DNA of 64,000 nucleotides from Phascolomyces articulosus (taxonomy: Eukaryota; Mucoromycota; Mucoromycetes; Mucorales; Lichtheimiaceae), in assembly GCA_025677815.1 (NCBI GenBank), contig JAIXMP010000043.1:124001-188000 (forward strand), written 5' to 3'. Position numbers and translations under genes: made by a program. Below are positions 46,939 through 58,149 of this stretch, one piece after another. A model generated the notes under the pieces. That model was not told the DNA's origin. It ran no database searches and worked only from the letters and a program-made list of their open reading frames with translations. Position 1 is the stretch's first letter. Each line of letters begins with the position of its first letter.

Positions 46939-48968
46939 CTGGTTGTACTTCGAGCTACTTTAGCCTACTAATCCTCTTCACGTTAAGGAGATATTAACAA
47001 TATAATATTAAAATCAAACAATTTTATCATCATGTCCACCTAAGAAACAATATCCTTTATTCATTTTTCTATAATTTCTTTCCTCTTTTCCTTACATGTA
47101 GGAGCTACTAGATTGTTAATAATTACTATCTTTTTATCTAATTTTTCCATCAATACTTTATCTTTAACTCTCTTATATGCTATTGAGATCTCCTTATCAG
47201 TTGCACCTGAAATAGGATCTGATACCTGAATCAAAGCACTCCATTCTAAATAGACTAATAAGTGTGGCATATTTACATATCCACACTTCTTCTCATATAT
47301 ATTGTCACCGATTCTACTACATCGTGTTATCACAAATAATAAATAATAATATAAATAAATAATATCGGTTGCCTCACATAATCCTCATTCCAATAATAAT
47401 ACAATAATAATGATCCTGGTATAATATCCTATACACAATAATTATCAAATAATACACAAATACTACCATACTTCTCATTGTACGAGTAAGAGCATAAAAG
47501 TAATAATAATCATCCAATGACTAATGGTCAACAAATATATATATGTACAACAAATATAATTATTTCTCCTTATGTTGTGTTATATCACTGTGGAATTTGG
47601 TAGGTTTTTATATCAGAAAATAGAAAATGGACGGTATGAATCCTTTGAGACTTTTCTTAAAGGTTTATTATGCGAGTTCCAAATGGAAATAAAAGTTAAT
47701 TAAAGGGTTTTTACAATTACTTTCACAATGGCTTATTTATACTTTTTCTATTCTATGATGGATGAGGGCTTAGTGGATTATTATGTATTATGTATAACGG
47801 ATTCGGGTCCTTCTTGTATAATTATTTCTTTTATGAGAATGATAGTAATATGGGATCTATAGGATCGAGTGCAAGAATATGGCGCACCCTTTGATCCTTT
47901 CTTTTAGATTTTTTTGTGTAGTACATCGTTATGCGATTTGACTTAATTTCCTTTTTAAAATTGAAGGATTTGGGTTTCCTTATTTGGACATGTTCTTTGG
48001 GCTGAGCCCTTATATGATATATGTTTTATCATGGAGTTATTTTATTATGTAGAATACGACAATCACCATAAACACTACCTATAATATATATCCGTTATAT
48101 CAAACAAATGCAATATTAACAAACTACCATGATCAATGATTAAGTGGCATGGATAAGAAAATATATAAATACTGTACTTGTAAAACTAGAATATAATTAT
48201 CTTTATTATCATCTTGATCATTATAATAAATCTATATCGATTCTCACAAGACTTCTTCTGTCTCCATCTCTCTTTGTCATTAATTCTATTGTTAATTCTT
48301 ATCCATACCACAATAAGCACATTCATTATTATATAGATTCAAAATTATATTTGTCCTAACCTCTGTATTCTTTGTCAGTACCCTTAAACACAAGATGTAT
48401 AAATAAATTCCAAGGGTTTAACTTTCTAAAGGGCTTTGGAGTAATAGGACGATGTTGGTCAGTAGATACAGTAATAGATTCCATAGTATAATAATTAAAA
48501 AAAAAGTAGGAAAAGTAACTGTTTTGTGGTCCTGTGGTGTGTTACTAGTCATTAAGCAGGCTATGAAAGTTAAGACTTCATCAACAGTGCATTTTTAAGC
48601 AGTGAATTCCTAGCAGATTGATATCCTAAGTGCCTTTCTGAGCCCAATTTGGTGCATGATTCATGCACCTGGGGTGTAAGAATGTGTAAGAGGTGGACCT
48701 CAAATAGCTATATATAGTATGCAAGAGAGAACTAAATAATTACTGCTTTTTAGTAACTTTATTTAATAAACATGACCTACTATGATTTTTTCAAACTAAA
48801 ATGTATAGAAAGACAACAAAATGTTTTTAGTGCAAAAAAGATGTTTTTAATTTATTGCTTCAACAATACTAAGACAATAAATGTGAAAAGAATCCTTACA
48901 ATGATCCCAGTAATCTAATTCTACCTCCATCTAAATAACGAAGATAAGAAACCAGATGTAATATCAAC
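46939..48968. other. AT-rich transposon debris
   Basis: No coherent gene is visible. A 90-codon minus-strand frame at 47061-47333 has no recognised family. It includes repeat B copy 2 (47590-47637) and a 19-nt near-perfect palindrome at 48651-48669. Confidence 0.4.
47590..47637 (+). repeat. Dispersed repeat B, copy 2
   Basis: Matches 34325-34380: GTGGAATTTGGTAGGTTTTT, then AGAAAATAGAAAATGGACGG. Same orientation; the sequence on both sides diverges at once. Confidence 0.5.
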
Positions 48969-49255
48969 TTGCCAAGTTCTTCTGCCCCTATAAATGTTGC
49001 TTCTACCTCTACTAGTATAACCTATGTTTCTATTAATCTGGATACTTATATGCCTACTGCTAATAACTATACAGTGGAGCTTATTGATAACACTTATGAG
49101 CAAAATTACCCCTTGAATTATTATAATGATATAGATCACAACATATATGAAAACAGCAATGATCCATAGCATCTAAATGAAGATACAGGTGATAATAGCA
49201 TTAATAATAATGATATAGAAGTTTTATCTGAAGAATCTGAGATGAAATGGTAATA
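48969..49255 (+). pseudogene. Acidic C-terminal reading-frame tail, element unknown
   Basis: A frame rich in Asn, Asp and Glu (NLDTYMPTANNYTVELIDN, NEDTGDNSINNNDIEVLSEE) with one internal TAG (49167-49169) ends SEMKW and a TAA. It runs directly into repeat R copy 2, suggesting the end of an element's last gene followed by its 3' non-coding part. The family is not recognised. Confidence 0.3.
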
Positions 49256-49538
49256 AAATCGAATGTAATAATAAAAGAGACAGATAAGAATATAGTTAAG
49301 AATCTTTTTATTGTTTTAATTTACTCATATTTATATGTTTTGTCTATCTAATATAATGATGTTATTCACTAGATCATTCTAGTACTATGTTTCACTGACT
49401 TTGATTAAAGGATGATTGATATCCAATTATTCAAGTGTATACGTGTACTTGGTTCTAGATATTTCTTTATATACCTAGCAATAGGTGTATTGTCCTGTTT
49501 AGTAATCATTCTTTATCTTTCTTCTATATTCCAAATTA

Positions 49539-51394
49539 GAGCTGCAGACAAAAATGTGTGACAAAATTTTGCTTGAAAAAAGTCTCACTTAATAAAGTTA
49601 AAGCATAGTGTAAAATGTGACTTTAGAGATATAAATTTTTGAACTCATCAGATCGCGTACTTTCGAATAGTACCTTTTTCATAATATGTCGACAACATTT
49701 CAAAATTTAACACTCTCTAAATGCTAATTAAGTAATGATCACTGGATCACTTTAAAGCTAGTTCATCGCACATTATAAGAGGAAATTACAGCTGGAAGAT
49801 ATACTACAGCTCTCGGAGATCGCAAGCTACTTACCAAGTTCACTGGTGTTTCAGAAACAACAGCAGGCAAAGTCATTTAGTTATACAATGACGATAAAGA
49901 TGTCGAAATGACATCTACACCTGGTCGCCCTAAGTTGGCTTTTAATCAGGAGCAATACCATTTCATTTGAGATTTCATTGGCGAATGCAACGCAAAAGGT
50001 AAACTAACTTTTGCAAAACACGTCAAAGAGTTTCTAAAAGGTACAGACTACCAAGTGAACAGTGTACGTACTATGCGAAGATACTTGGTGGCTATGAAGT
50101 TCAAGTATGGAAAGGGGAATAGACTGAACATTTTACATGACACTCCAGCGAACATCCTTTACTGCGAAAAGTATCTTAGTGGCCGGCTAGATAACCTTAA
50201 CGCCAACAACCTACCTATTATTACTGATGTTTTTCTGGATGAATCTTACCTGTACTTCGATCATCATTCAAGGAAATCATAGTTTGAACCTGGGACAATG
50301 TTAAGAGAGTCTGGAAGGAAACCAATACTGGTGATTTTTGGAGCATTTGTTGCATTCAGACAAGGCAATCGTATGACCTTCAAATTGGTTGAAAACTCTT
50401 TGTACATTTGGCCAGTCAAAGGACAACAACATATTCGTCCAGCAGCTGGTCAAAAACGTGGTAGAAAAAGCAAAGATAAGGATTTATGGCATACGATGCC
50501 TCGAGTAGTAAGGGATGCACAAATTGCTCCAGATTACTATGACTATAAGGGTAATTTTAATACAGAGATCTTTGAAAATCTTTTTGAGGATCTTTGTAAA
50601 AAAAACTTCAGAAATACAGCCCATGCTATATTCATATGGATGGTGCAAAGTATCATGTACGTTTCTCAAATCCTAGGCCTACAACAAATGCCAGTAGAGC
50701 TCAAATTATTGAGTGGTTTCAGGCAAATGGTTATCGACTTCCTTATTATGGTGCAACAAGAACATTAAGTGTTAAAAAGCTCAAGGAAAAAGTCAAAGAA
50801 ATCAACCACACTCCCACCTACCCAACATATGAAATCGCACAAAAATATGGGTATACAATCAAGAAGACCCCTCCCTACTACTGTGAGCTTCAACCAATTG
50901 AAAAGGTATAGGGGATTGTTAAAAACAGAATTGCTTCCAATCCAATTCAAAACCCTACCTCTGGTTCAGCAAGGACTTGTCTTCTGGAGGAATTTGCCAA
51001 GATTAAAGATTCTGATTTGAGATCTCTATGGTTAAAAACTGTTGATAAATGTAAAGATTATCAGAAATGGCATAAGGAACAACGTAGAACTAGAAACATA
51101 AATGATAACGAAAGCCTTGTTCAAGAATTTGGTGATCCTGAATCTAGTGATGCGGAGGAATAATAAAAATTTCATGTCTGATTTTATTTTTTTAATTTTA
51201 ATTTTTGTCAAAAATTGATCTTTTTTTTTCTATCATATAAGAAGTATATCATTATTGTATCCCCCTGACTCCAGTTTTTTATATATATAACTTTAGATTG
51301 TTCCTGATATATTTTGAAAGTTTGATAATTATATCTTGAAAACTGATAGAGAAAAATAGTTTTAAATTTTGTCACACATTTTTGTCTGCAACTC
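49539..51394 (+). mobile_element. Tc1/mariner-like element with complete ends
   Basis: 1856 bp, bounded by TA on both sides (49537-49538 and 51395-51396). Terminal inverted repeats are about 31 nt: GAGCTGCAGACAAAAATG at the left, and at the right the reverse complement GAGTTGCAGACAAAAATG, both continuing TGTGACAAAATTT, with one mismatch. It carries one transposase frame. Both ends and the duplication are intact, so this is a recent or well-preserved insertion into repeat R. Confidence 0.88.
49750..51163 (+). pseudogene. Tc1-like DDE transposase with a few stops and one frame shift
   Basis: The frame reads ITAGRYTTALGDRKLLTKF (N-terminal HTH region), TSTPGRPKLAFNQEQYHF, ILYCEKYLSGRLDNLNANNL, VFLDESYLYFDHHSRKS (first Asp), FEPGTMLRESGRKPILVIFG, IHMDGAKYHVRFSNPRPTT (second Asp), TPPYYCELQPIEKV (third acidic residue) and a tail ending at TAA 51161-51163. 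Stops stand at about 49879, 49968, 50280 (KS*FEPG, where Trp is expected) and 50909 (EKV*GIV, Trp expected). The last two are TGG-to-TAG changes. A one-base shift near 50610 separates NLFEDLCKKNFR from the HMDGAKYH block. All three catalytic acids are still readable. Confidence 0.8.
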
Positions 51395-52108
51395 TATTAG
51401 TAATGAGGAATAAATCAAGAGTAATATAGTGTGTTATTGGTTGTATCATATTTTATTATAGAATGATGTTTAACCAGTTGTTTATAAATAAGTGAATCTA
51501 TCATGTATTAGTGTGGTTTACTATAGAATCAACCAATACTGAAACTTATATATCACTGTAAAAAAATTTCTAAGAATTTCCTTAACTTGTTAACTAAAAA
51601 ACCAGAATTTAGGTAAATGGGAATTCATATTTCTAGGAGGAAAAAAAAAACTTGAATTTTGGTTTTTTTCTACTCTGCTGTTCCTTCAGACTGAAGTTCC
51701 ATGCTCTTTTTTTTAGAGAAATTCATGCTTCCTCTTAATAGATATTTATTATATAAACGTTGTGTTTTTATTCCTTTATAGCTGTTAGTATAATAAAAGG
51801 AAATTATAAATCTCAACCTATGCTATCAACATACACGTAAGGAAAAAAAATGCCAAAAAAATGCCAAAATGCCATTTTTCTGTCATTTCAAACACCGTCC
51901 CCAAAAAAATGGCATTTTTTATGAGAAAATGCCATTATTTTTCACATACCCAAAAGCAAGAGTGTGTTACTACAACTATTATTTGCTTTTTTTTATTAAT
52001 TAATAGTAAAGTGTTCTTTTGAAATAATATACATCGTTCAACTCTCTTTCCTACTTGTTTCTTTTATTTTTATTAAAATCTTAACGCGCACCTTATTATC
52101 TATTTACT

Positions 52109-52916
52109 ATGTCGAAAACTAAAAATAACGATCAAAATAAAAAACAGAAAAAAAAAGAGAAAGCTTTGAAGGAAGTGATGAAGACAAATAAATTGCTACT
52201 TGAACAATTAGCAATTTTACATCAGGAAGTCAGTGATTTACAACGTGTGGTTCAAAGAACAGAGCCAGTAGGGCCAGTAGAGCCGGTTATGTTATCGATT
52301 TCGGGTTCTCCAAGTCCTTTCCGCAAACATACTAGATTTACTGTAATCCCAAACGACACAAAAGTAATAAGAAGTGATCATACCAAGTTGTCTGCTGTCC
52401 TTGAGGATATTGGAAATCGTTTTTTCGAGAATAGACCATAGGATAAAGCATTCTTGGAGGGTTTTGCCCAGGAACTCGAAAAGTTTGCTAATGATGTTTC
52501 TAGACATGTTCGAAGAAGATTTCGTGTTGATAAGACCATAGGATGGCAATCATCGCCAAAAGAAGGAAGAGATTTAGCAGTGGATATGGTGGAGGCCAAT
52601 GTTGGTGATTACTTCCCTCTTCGTTCTTGTAAAAAATCCTGGGCTACAAAGTTCCTTCTAAGAAGAGCATGGAATAGAACTTGTAAAGAAGATGCCAATG
52701 AGGTGATATTTTGATGAATGAAAGGTACAGTCATTTAGTTTCTAAAAATATTCTCACTTTATAAGTATGATGATGACTGTTTTCTATTACTATATATTCA
52801 GCAGCAATAGTGAGCCATCCCTTACTTTGAACACCACCACTACTTCTGCTACTCAACAACATGGAGTTGATGATGAAATTTGGGATATCCCAAATCTTGA
52901 TCCAAAAGAGAACTAA
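52109..52916 (+). pseudogene. Accessory ORF of the inner element (coiled-coil protein, unknown function)
   Basis: Starts MSKTKNNDQNKKQKKKEKAL, a lysine-rich segment, followed by a probable coiled coil (MKTNKLLLEQLAILHQEVSD). It then reads HTRFTVIPNDTKVIRSDHTK up to a TAG at 52439-52441. The same frame goes on with DKAFLEGFAQELEKFANDVS and ANVGDYFPLRSCKKSWATKF to about 52700, and a further block ends DEIWDIPNLDPKEN at 52914. An intron (about 52702-52800) may join the last block, though the phase did not resolve cleanly. No family is recognised. Its position before the transposase suggests a DNA-binding or regulatory partner, as second proteins in CACTA elements often are. One TAG may be all that disables it. 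Confidence 0.45.
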
Positions 52917-53338
52917 GAAATGTTTTTTTGATGGATAAATATGGTTACAAAAATGATATTTTTTGTAGTAGTACACAGTTTCCCCAACTCAACCTTATTT
53001 CATAACACATTCTTTTATTATTACTTCTCATTTTCTATTTCCTTTTCTTAGCCCATTTTTTCATTCATATTTTCAATTATTCAAGTTCTTTATCATATAT
53101 AAAAACATACCAAAACACTATTTATTATCAAATCTTTGTTATTTCAATGTATGGGATATTATTATTAATGAGCGGAAGTATTTGTGAAACAATGGTAGCT
53201 TACATGAAATATTTTAAAATGTACTTCTTCCTTCTATAGCAGTTCAATTGTACCTATCCTACTTTAAAGCATATTATTAGCAGATTATATTATAAGCAAC
53301 CAGGTCAAAATGAATTTTTCAGGTAATGATTTAATGAA

Positions 53339-56300
53339 ATGAAACTTATATACAAAAAAATGAATGCTAAGCATTATTTCAAATCAGGTCAACCCAGTCA
53401 ATTTGACAGCTACGATCATCTTGCTAAACATGTACAAACTCGCAACCCAATGTTCAACGGCAAGGAAATCGATCCCACCAATGTATCAAATCCTATCCAT
53501 CCTCACATTACGACAAGTATTGCCATTTACTCGGCTATGATGCAAAGAGGTGGATCTAGAGAGCTTTATGATATTGTCATTAATGAGGTTAACAAATTCA
53601 CAAAAATTGCCAAATTACCCGAACTCCTATCTCAGCATCTCGCTAAAAAGGCACTTCAGGAATGGTGTCCTGCTAAACCAAAAGAATATCCTGTTTGTGC
53701 TAATAGTTGTAAAATGATTCTATCAGATGATGTTAATGATGAATGTAACCATTGTCATGAAAAGATATATCGAGATGGACACCCAGAAAAACCAAAGAAA
53801 ACAATGGTACAATTGCCTCTCAAGGATCAACTTGCATCTCTTGTTCAAGATAAAAAACAGGAGAATTATTAAAGTATCCTTTCAAGCGTCAACCGAAAAA
53901 AAATGTTATGACCGACATTTTTGATGGTGAATTGTGTTGCAAGATTATGGATCATCTGAAAGACGAACATCATATCTTTTTGGCTTTATACACTGATGAT
54001 TTTAACGTCCATAAACGCAGGACACATTCCATGACTATCGCACATATCCAAATCCTTAATTTTCCTCCAGAAAAACGTACACAAGATGATTATATGGCAC
54101 AGGTGTATTTGACTCCAGGTATCAATCCTTAAATAAAATCATTTAATTTTTTTCTTGGTCCTTATTCTTCCATAAATAATGCATTATTTTAGGTCCAAAA
54201 AAACCACAAGAACCATTTACATTTATGGATCCTTTATTATCAGAATTCAGATCACTTTGCAGAGAAGGTTTTTATGTTGATACAGGGGATAAAAATGAAG
54301 GAGTTATTAGGGTCCGTGCACACCTTCTTTTTATCGGTGGTGATACACTGGCACAAACAAAGATGGCGGGGCACAAAGGGCACAATAGCTGCCATGGCTG
54401 TCGATATTGTACCATTGAAGGGATCTATATAATCGTCGAATGACCTTCCCCCCATATGATATTGTTTTACCAACAATAGAGGAGGACCCTAATGACAATG
54501 AAGATGGTCGTAGCAACAATGCTACAAATGAAACTGAAGAGGAGATGGAAGAAGAAATTGGGGAAGAAGACATCGACGAAGAAAGAAGTAATAAAAGAAG
54601 AAAGATCAATGAAGATGAATCGCAAAAAGGGACCTTAGATATCGTAAAATGTTCGAACAAGAAAACCCTGAAAAGGGACAAAAGCATATTTGTAAATATG
54701 CAGAATTACCTTTCTTCCATGCACCAACTTTTTTCCCTATCGATATCATGCATGCATTAGGTCCAGGAATAGGCAACAGGTAAATAATAAAATTACTCTA
54801 TGTTACTATTAACGAATTATAATAAATAGGACCAGTATATTCTAATAACTAATTATTGTATCATATTACATTTCCATCCTAAGATCTGGCGTATGATTTG
54901 TGGAAAATATGGCAAACAAGATGAGCATCCATTATTCCGTAATCATGGTATACTATAAAAATATTTGAGTACTAGTTTTAAATAAAAATATGCTATTAAC
55001 ATCTAACTACTTTTTATTTTCTATAAAGGTACACGCTCACAAATTGGAGATCTCGTGGCAAAATCAAAAACTCTGACACCATCATCTTTTTCTGGTTCTT
55101 GTGGGGATACCGAATTCCAAGGAGGTTTCTATAAAGCTGTTGACTGGATCCACTTTGTTCTCTATTTTATACCAACAATTGGACTGGAGTTTTTTGATGA
55201 CCCCAGTACAAAACAAGCATTGGTAGATTTATCCCAGATATACAGATTTGCTTTCAGCCGCAACATACATAAAAAACAGCTTGATCAATTCAAAGAGACA
55301 ATTGATTCTTAGGTTAATTGGTTGAAAGATCAAGTTGAAAAAGGGTTTTTACCAGTAACTGTTTTCACTATCAATCAACATTACCTTACCCATCTACATA
55401 CAACTTTAACACAAATGGGCCCTCTTCCATATGTTGCTGCATTTGCTATGGAACGAGCAATTGGAAGGATTAAACGCTGTATTAACGGTAAAAAGGATGC
55501 TACTGGAAATTCTGGAAATATTATGATCGGTCTGGCTGCCATTAGAAGAGAAGCAAGGTTAAATGATCCCTACCTTGGTAGTTTTCATTCCAGTGAAATT
55601 GACAGGTAAATGAATTTTTATCATGAATAATCTGTTACTTGCTGTTTCTATTACGTCGTTTTATAGTAACTTTCATATAATATCTATTCTACAGTTCTGA
55701 TGATGAAGGTGATTACGACGATGCTGTTAATGGATCCAGTGAAACTGAAGTTGATCTTGATGAGAATGGTGGTAATGAAGAAGACAGTAGTGATGGAGAT
55801 GGTTATTCTGGTGATAGTGACGAAGAATACGATGAAGACGATTATGTGGATGATGGTTTTAACCATGATTTGTTTGAAGATGGCGAAACTGATGATGTTG
55901 AACATTGCAGGATTATGGCTCTCTCTATGGAGGAAAATGAACCAAAGATTTTAGGCCCATTTTCAAAAAATACAACAATCGCCAATCTCCATTGTCATGT
56001 ATCTTTACGAAACTATTGGGCACGAGTTAAAGGGACTTACAAAGGCATTTCTATCCCGCGAAAAACCCCGTTAATAACAGGCTCTCGATTATTGATAAAT
56101 AGCATGATCTTTGATGGAGTGGATTCTATGATTCTTTTCCATCTTAAAGTCAGTACAGATAAAACAAGAAGCAAAAATCTTGGTATGGAGAAAAGACAAT
56201 ATTTTGGAGATGTCAAATGCTTTTTCTTTCATAAGTTTGAAGAGCGTGAGGATGTACTTGCTTTGGTTGAAGTTTTTAAAACGAAAGAAGTATCACCATC

Positions 56301-56475
56301 ACCATGGCCATATAAATTGCCTGAATCAAAATTGGTAGTTATCCACATAAGCTGTATCGTTGGATATATTGGTTTAGCCAAAGGAAAAGACAACAGTTAT
56401 ATATACTGGTCTCAAGAACGCCTTGGATATAAAAATGAATTGCCTTATGACCACGATCTTGAGCATATTCGATAA
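53339..56475 (+). pseudogene. TNP2-type (CACTA) transposase of the inner element, lightly broken
   Basis: Reads HYFKSGQPSQFDSYDHLAKH, CANSCKMILSDDVNDECNHC with a CxxC zinc-like cluster, then LPLKDQLASLVQDK and, after a shift near 53870, YPFKRQPKKNVMTDIFDGE. An intron at about 54118-54191 follows. Next are DPLLSEFRSLCREGFYVDTG, RVRAHLLFIGGDTLAQTKMA, HKGHNSCHGCRYCTIEG, and the TNP2 core FFHAPTFFPIDIMHALGPGI with IWRMICGKYGKQDEHPLF. After further introns come DWIHFVLYFIPTIGLEFFDD, LPYVAAFAMERAIGRIKRCI, an Asp/Glu-rich stretch (55690-55890) and a C-terminal domain ending at TAA 56473-56475. D-x-MH and AMERAIG are hallmarks of TNP2/KDZ transposases. Breaks near 53870, 54430 and 55311 (TAG) are few, so it decayed recently. 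Confidence 0.75.
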
Positions 56476-58149
56476 CAAAACTATATATATCCATAACATT
56501 ACCAATTCAACATCATTTAATTGATTAATTTTATCTTTACACACTTTGTACTTTTTCTTTTTTTTATTGTATTTCCTTTTCATTTCTCTTTAAAAGATAC
56601 ATTCAACGTATATTACGCCTATTCTTTACCATCCACAAAATAAATTCTCACTCATACCATATTGTTGTTCTAGTATCCATGAGGTCTTGACCACTTGATA
56701 AAAAAATCAAACAAAATATATATGACTTTTACTAATGAAAGAGAAAGCAGTTATATTTATTATTAAATAGACTACAAGTAATAGACCTTCACGCTCATCT
56801 TATAAGTATGAAAAAAAAATAGCATTTTCTTATAAAAAAGTGCCATTTTTTTGGGGACGGTGTTTGAAATGACAGAAAAATGGCATTTTGGCATTTTTTT
56901 GGCATTTTTTTTCCTTACGTGATATACATATAATTTATATATCAACTATTTTACTTTTTAACAGATATAACTGAAGAATTTAAGAACAAATATGAGCATG
57001 AATTGGTCTTTCCATACACATGAGCATAAGCTTTTAACTATATTCCTAGGGTAATACCACAAAAAACGCCCACTAATATCGGATGCCTTATCCAACCATG
57101 ATAGTGTAACCCTTAATTTTAAGATAGGACTTAGGTGGATTACAGGTAATAGGTAGTTTAATATAGTGAGCACCAGTAGTAATTAACGTATACTACAACG
57201 ATATATTTAATAAAATGGTCTTCAATTATTGTAGAAATTAGAAGACTTGTATGTGAATTGATTGGATCAAGTGGTTAGATAAAATAAGGCTTTTTAATAA
57301 GCAATTGGATGGATATGAATTATATCAAGAATATAAAACAAATATGATTATTCAATATTTGAGTGATCGAGGGATAAGAATGTTAATTTATTCTTTTAGT
57401 AAAATGTTCGATAATTATTTCAATTCAAAAATCCTGGCCTTTTATACTCTTTCCAAAGCAGCGCAGCAACCAATTATTCTTGGCAGAAGACAACTTGGCG
57501 AGGAATAATATCCAATCGTATTGCATATATGAATGAGACAGAAGGTTATTGGTTGGCCAAGATCCTTGGTAATAGAGAATAATATTGAAAGTGATGGAAT
57601 AAACAAGAAGGTCGAGTAGGACCAAGAAGTAACATCATTTCACAATTAAAAATCTCAATATTGGATATCAAGGTCAGATTCAGGAATGATATGCAGGTTA
57701 CACAATTATGGACGGATGTATGATCAATAAGTTGGTTGTGCGAGTGGAAAAAAAAGGCCTTTGGCTTTATAGATTTCACTGCTATTTCTAATACAAAATA
57801 ATGATAAAAATGAAAAGGCACTAATGATAAAAATAAAAGGTACTGATAATAATAATAATAATATAACTGATATAATAAATAATAATAATAAGAATAATAA
57901 TAATATAGGAAAGATATAAAAAATAAAATAAATTGAAATAAAAATATATAAAAAGAAAGAGGAGAGTGGTAATCATTGAGGATTACAATAGCACCATCTA
58001 TATAACATTTACAAAAATATCTTTTACCTGAATTTAAGTATTTTTTAGTAAATTTTAAACCAGAAAAACCCAAATTCCAGTTTATTTAGGTCTTTCACCT
58101 GAATTCTGGTTTTTTCTGAGCAAATTCTTAGAAATCATTTTTTACAGTA

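Larger units (their letters stand above)
49215..51522 (+). repeat. Repeat R, copy 2, split by a Tc1 element
   Basis: The two halves (49215-49536 and 51397-51522) join across the Tc1 insertion to give the reverse complement of 39360-39830. The join point falls within ATTCCAAA/CTATTAGTAAT of copy 1, which supplies the TA target. Confidence 0.7.
51834..56921 (+). mobile_element. Inner CACTA-type element with ~110-bp inverted ends
   Basis: 5088 bp. The left end begins CACGTAAGGAAAAAAAATGC and matches the right end in reverse complement, nearly perfectly for about 80 nt and then with small changes to about 110 nt. Repeated TGGCATTTTT motifs occur within the ends. ATA flanks both sides (51831-51833, 56922-56924). 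The ends keep their CpG sites (CACGT, CACCGT), unlike the older elements to the left. It carries a coiled-coil ORF (52109 on) and a TNP2 transposase (53339-56475), both in the same direction. Confidence 0.8.
51554..58149. mobile_element. Outer CACTA-type element, interrupted by a second CACTA-type element
   Basis: The left end CACTGTAAAAAA plus ATTTCTAAGAATTT matches the reverse complement of the right end, TACTGTAAAAAA, TG, ATTTCTAAGAATTT. The outermost right base is A where G would mirror the left. TAT flanks both sides (51551-51553, 58150-58152), the 3-bp duplication expected for CACTA elements. Subterminal ACCAGAATTTAGGT-like repeats occur in both orientations (51600-51672, 58025-58115). 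Its own content outside the inner element is only about 1.5 kb (51680-51833 and 56922-57990) with no intact gene; a 67-codon frame at 57305-57508 is unassigned. Confidence 0.6.

Noticed and set aside
38951..48781. 17-nt identity AATAAACATGACCTACT at 38951-38967 and 48765-48781
   Set aside because: Too short and AT-rich to define a repeat; possibly a shared element 3' end but not supported further.
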